In this document: positions 60,939 through 64,000 of the stretch, in pieces
Position numbering within the stretch: the stretch's first letter is position 1
Layout of the letters: each line of letters opens with the position of its first letter
From: JAMBLL01 sp964460075
Lineage (GTDB): Bacteria; Actinomycetota; Acidimicrobiia; Spongiisociales; UBA5794
Length of the DNA stretch: 64,000 nt
Direction of reading: 5' to 3'
NCBI GenBank assembly: GCA_964460075.1
Contig: CAYWPC010000006.1
Coordinates: 1 to 64,000 of the forward strand
Program-made: the position numbers and the translations under genes
Notes under the pieces: generated by a model
What the model was told of the DNA's origin: nothing
What the model saw: only the letters and a program-made list of their open reading frames with translations
Database searches by the model: none

Positions 60939-62492
60939 TCATGTGTTGATGCGGCGGTAGATGCCGCGGTTGGCCTTGTGGATCCTGCGGAATGTGTCGT
61001 ATCGGCTGTCGTACACGTCTCGATTCGCCGGATTCGGTGAGCGCGAGGCGGCGGTGGGAGCGGTCTCATCGATGTCCTCCCAGGTGATGTGGCCGAGCGC
61101 AGCGTGCGCCAGCATTCCCGCACCCCGCACATTCACCCAGAGCGGCTCGCCGCGTTGGAGGATCGTACGCCCGAGTACATCGGCGTGGATCTGGGCCCAT
61201 AGGTCCGACTGGGCGCCACCACCAACCATCGAGATCGGATCCAGGCGTCGCTTCGTGAACCGCTCGACTGTCTCGAGCAGCCAGCGTGTGTTGAACGCGA
61301 CGCCCTCGAATACGGCACGGATCATCGCGTCGCGGCCCGTGTCGAGAGACTGATTGAAGAACCCGCCTCGCAGGCTCGCATCCTCGATGGGTGTGCGTTC
61401 GCCGTAGAGCCACGGCGTGAAGATGACACCGTTGGATCCAGGAGGAACGCCCGCAGCAGCCAGATTGAGATCCGCGTACACCGATTCGTCTCTGCGACGG
61501 TCGGGGTAGAGGATCGACGCGAACCAGTCGATCGCTTTCCCCGCGGTCTCCTGCTCGTTGGCGACGAACCATCGGCCAGGCACGGCAGCTGGGAGGGAAG
61601 CTACCGAATGCAGCAGGTCGGTTTTCTTGTAGGGCACGTGGCAGGTCAGCCACGACGACGTGCCGATGTAGAGATGCGCTGCATAGTCCGCAACGGTTCC
61701 TGCTCCAATGGCTGCAGATGAAACGTCGGGTGTTCCCGCAATGACCGGTGTGCCAGGCGTGAGGCCCAACGCATCGGCTGCTGTCTTCGTGAGGCCACCG
61801 ATCACTTCGGTTGCGTGGGCCAACTCGGGGAGTCGGTCGCGGCTCAGGTCCGCATAGCCGAGGAGCGTGTCGTCGTAGGTTACGGAGTCGGGATCTCGGT
61901 TGTTGGTGACCCAGTGCAGGGCGATCGAGTCGTACGAGGCGACCGCTCTGCCGGTAAGGCGGAGGTTCAGATAGTCCTTCGGTTCGAGGAACTTGTCAGC
62001 AGCGAGGTAGATGTCGGGTCGTTCGTGTCGCAGGAAGAGAATGTGAGCGATTGGGTCCTTGCCAGAGCCCGATGGTGCGCCACCGGTCGTGTGTATCCAT
62101 CGACGAATCCGGAGTGGACCGAAGCCCTCGACTCTGAGAGGTCCAGCCGCTGTGAGACCGTCTAGATACGGCGCACCACGGGAATCCATCCAGATGACCG
62201 CATTGCCGATCGGTTCTCCGTGCCGATCGACGGCTACGGTGCCTGACCACTGCGACGTGACTGACACCGAGGAAATCTCGATGTGAGTCGATGAGGCGAT
62301 CGTTCGCCGTGTCGCCGCTACGATCGCATCCCACCAGGCGTGTGGGTCCTGTTCCGCTCCGCCGTGGCCGTCGAGGAGGAGGTCGACGGATTCGGTAGCC
62401 CCTCCAAGGATCTCGCCACGATCCGATACGATTGCCACTTTCGGCCCAGATGTGCCGAGGTCGATAGCGAGGACGTGCGTCGGAGGTTCCAC
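60939..62492 (-). CDS. FGGY-family carbohydrate kinase (xylulokinase-like)
   Basis: About 517 residues: phosphate-1 motif VLAIDLGTSGPKVAIV, NAVIWMDSRG, catalytic Asp in GTPDVSSAAIGAG, and the C-terminal SMVGGGAQSDLWAQIHADVLG. It phosphorylates a sugar or polyol with ATP. Start is taken at the GTG at 62492 (VEPPTHVLAID) because the frame upstream is not family-like; no clear ribosome site. Next to the PLP lyase rather than an isomerase, so a standard xylose operon is unlikely. Confidence 0.88.
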   Translation of the reverse strand: MEPPTHVLAIDLGTSGPKVAIVSDRGEILGGATESVDLLLDGHGGAEQDPHAWWDAIVAATRRTIASSTHIEISSVSVTSQWSGTVAVDRHGEPIGNAVIWMDSRGAPYLDGLTAAGPLRVEGFGPLRIRRWIHTTGGAPSGSGKDPIAHILFLRHERPDIYLAADKFLEPKDYLNLRLTGRAVASYDSIALHWVTNNRDPDSVTYDDTLLGYADLSRDRLPELAHATEVIGGLTKTAADALGLTPGTPVIAGTPDVSSAAIGAGTVADYAAHLYIGTSSWLTCHVPYKKTDLLHSVASLPAAVPGRWFVANEQETAGKAIDWFASILYPDRRRDESVYADLNLAAAGVPPGSNGVIFTPWLYGERTPIEDASLRGGFFNQSLDTGRDAMIRAVFEGVAFNTRWLLETVERFTKRRLDPISMVGGGAQSDLWAQIHADVLGRTILQRGEPLWVNVRGAGMLAHAALGHITWEDIDETAPTAASRSPNPANRDVYDSRYDTFRRIHKANRGIYRRINT

Positions 62493-62598
62493 GACGACAC
62501 GATACCTGGGTCCCCGCAGGTCGACCTTCCCAAACGCAAGATGAACACCGGTGACCCGATCGCAGCTGCGCTGGTGCAATGTTGCAGTCAAGCACCGG

Positions 62599-64000
62599 CT
62601 AGGGGGACCACCAGAGGCCAACGCCGAGGGTTATCGCGGTGATCAATACGCCAATGACTGTCCAGAAGTACACGGTGTGGCCATCGATACGGATAGAGAG
62701 CAGGTTCGCGCCGCTGGTCGTGTACGCAGCGTCTCGTCCAACCTCTCGCGTGTTGCTCGAACCCTGTCTGTGACTGTCTTGTGTGATGGACTCGTATCGG
62801 GTGTTGAGCGACTCTCGTCGTATGAGTTGGCCGCCGAACGAGTTGGCCAGAACTGCGGTGACAGACGAGATCATGGCGATCATCGCCCACACCGGGCTGA
62901 TGAGCCCTGTGACTGCTGCGAAAACTCCGATGCCGTTGAAGCTGAACGCGAGTACGAGGTTCTGCTTAGTTTTGCGGTACGAGGAGATACCGATCTCATG
63001 GGCATCCATCACGGATCCAAGCCGGTCGCTCATGATGACGATGTCGGCGGATTCGATAGCGATGTCCGTACCGGCACCGATAGCGACACCGATGTCGGCC
63101 TGGGTGAGCGCCGGGGCGTCGTTGATACCGTCGCCGACCATCATGACGCGTGAACCGTGGCGTTGCAGCCTCCGGATCTCAGCGGCTTTCTCGTCGGGGA
63201 GTACCTCAGCGAGCACATCGCCGATCCCCACCATCGCGGCGATCGTGTGTGCGGTGCGTGGGTTGTCGCCGGTGACCATCACAGGGACGATGCCTGCGGA
63301 CTTGATCCGTGCAATGGCTGCTGCCGCGTCGTCTTTGACGGTGTCGGCAATTCCGATGAGCCCAACGAGGATTCCGTCGCGGGACACTGCAATGACAGTT
63401 TCGCCCTGCTCTTCGAGCTTTCGCCTGTTGGTGTCGAGTGGCGACAGGTCGATGCCCTGTTCGACCAACCAATTCGGTTTGCCGACGAGCACGCGGGCCC
63501 CGTCGAGATTGGCCTCGACCCCGCGTCCCGTGTGCGACTCGAACGTGCCGGCTTCGACGAGGGACAGCTTTCGTGACTCGGCTGCGTCTTCCACCGCACG
63601 GGCGAGGGGATGCTCGCTGTTCATCTCGGCTGCGGCTGCAACAGCAAGCAGAACATCGGCCGACACGTCGCCGGTTGTGACTACCGTCTGGACGGTCGGC
63701 TCGCCCCTGGTGATCGTGCCGGTCTTGTCGAACACCACAGTGGTGACGTCCCCCATGACCTGGAACGCCTCGCCTGAGCGCATCAAGATCCCCCGCTGGG
63801 CGGCTTCGCCCCCACCTCGGATAGTGGCCAACGGTGTTGCCATGCCCAACGCACACGGGTACCCCATGACGAGTGTTGCGAGTCCTGCTAGGAGCGCACG
63901 GTTCCAATTCGGACCGTCCCCGAGAAGTGTCGGCGCAATGGTCCACAGCAGAAATCCGCTGGCGGCGAAGACGAGCACGGTGGGCGCGAAGTAGCGAAGC
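62599..64000 (-). CDS. Heavy-metal-translocating P-type ATPase (partial, 5' end outside window)
   Basis: The C-terminal 467 residues of a P1B ATPase. Seen: membrane metal motif GYPCALGMATP (YPC instead of the usual CPC), phosphorylation site FDKTGTITRGEP, SEHPLARAV (the HP locus), nucleotide domain, hinge MVGDGINDAPALTQAD, and two last membrane helices with a hydrophilic insert of about 60 residues between them. YPC is known in some bacterial relatives and may alter metal choice; copper or zinc cannot be decided. The N-terminal metal-binding domains and transmembrane helices 1-4 lie beyond 64000. Confidence 0.9.
   Translation of the reverse strand, partial: LRYFAPTVLVFAASGFLLWTIAPTLLGDGPNWNRALLAGLATLVMGYPCALGMATPLATIRGGGEAAQRGILMRSGEAFQVMGDVTTVVFDKTGTITRGEPTVQTVVTTGDVSADVLLAVAAAAEMNSEHPLARAVEDAAESRKLSLVEAGTFESHTGRGVEANLDGARVLVGKPNWLVEQGIDLSPLDTNRRKLEEQGETVIAVSRDGILVGLIGIADTVKDDAAAAIARIKSAGIVPVMVTGDNPRTAHTIAAMVGIGDVLAEVLPDEKAAEIRRLQRHGSRVMMVGDGINDAPALTQADIGVAIGAGTDIAIESADIVIMSDRLGSVMDAHEIGISSYRKTKQNLVLAFSFNGIGVFAAVTGLISPVWAMIAMISSVTAVLANSFGGQLIRRESLNTRYESITQDSHRQGSSNTREVGRDAAYTTSGANLLSIRIDGHTVYFWTVIGVLITAITLGVGLWWSP

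Overview
The window is GC-rich bacterial DNA with dense coding, many 4-base start/stop overlaps, frequent GTG starts and tRNA genes that do not encode CCA. A mycothiol-type DinB/maleylpyruvate-isomerase protein, an actinobacterial-style siderophore-interacting protein, and the order mreBCD-PBP2-rodA, rng, rplU-rpmA-obg-proB, nadD-rsfS point to an actinobacterium, probably a deep-branching environmental one such as Acidimicrobiia. The taxonomic placement is an inference from gene content; no rRNA gene is present.

Layout. 1-1700: the 3' end of a tRNA or tmRNA, its terminator, and two truncated transposase genes facing each other. 1800-4800: a lipoprotein with a degenerate M23-like domain, a small membrane protein, a siderophore-interacting protein and a Nudix hydrolase. 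4914-19004: a pyrimidine-catabolism locus. A MocR regulator and alanine dehydrogenase are divergent from beta-ureidopropionase, a class III aminotransferase, dihydropyrimidinase, a (methyl)malonate-semialdehyde dehydrogenase, a four-gene ABC importer and both subunits of NAD-dependent dihydropyrimidine dehydrogenase. Together they cover uptake of a pyrimidine, reduction, ring opening, release of beta-alanine, its transamination and oxidation. Alanine dehydrogenase would recycle the alanine formed. A 12-bp palindrome lies in the divergent promoter.

19000-28650: GNAT, YbaK, phosphofructokinase, a structured RNA with a tiny ORF and an almost complete anti-Shine-Dalgarno match, an isomerase/JAMM/membrane/metallo-beta-lactamase/rph/rdgB run, six tRNA genes, and a DUF559-type nuclease gene flanked by inverted copies of a 41-bp repeat. 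28700-55150: housekeeping genes: tig-clpP-clpX, valS-folC-ndk, the rod-shape operon with PBP2 and RodA, tdk, rng, rplU-rpmA-obg-proB, a MoxR/VWA pair, a response regulator, an M23-like protein, nadD and rsfS.

55168-58119: tRNA-Ala followed by a small degraded integrative island. The 3' end of the tRNA is repeated (38 of 39 bases) about 2.9 kb downstream. Between the copies are a tyrosine-recombinase remnant, a probable toxin-antitoxin remnant, two very short but well-formed genes, a tandem-repeat charged protein and a lipoprotein. 58120-64000: an SDR dehydrogenase, then a leftward set with a sphingosine-phosphate-lyase-like PLP enzyme, an FGGY sugar kinase and a heavy-metal P-type ATPase that runs off the right edge.
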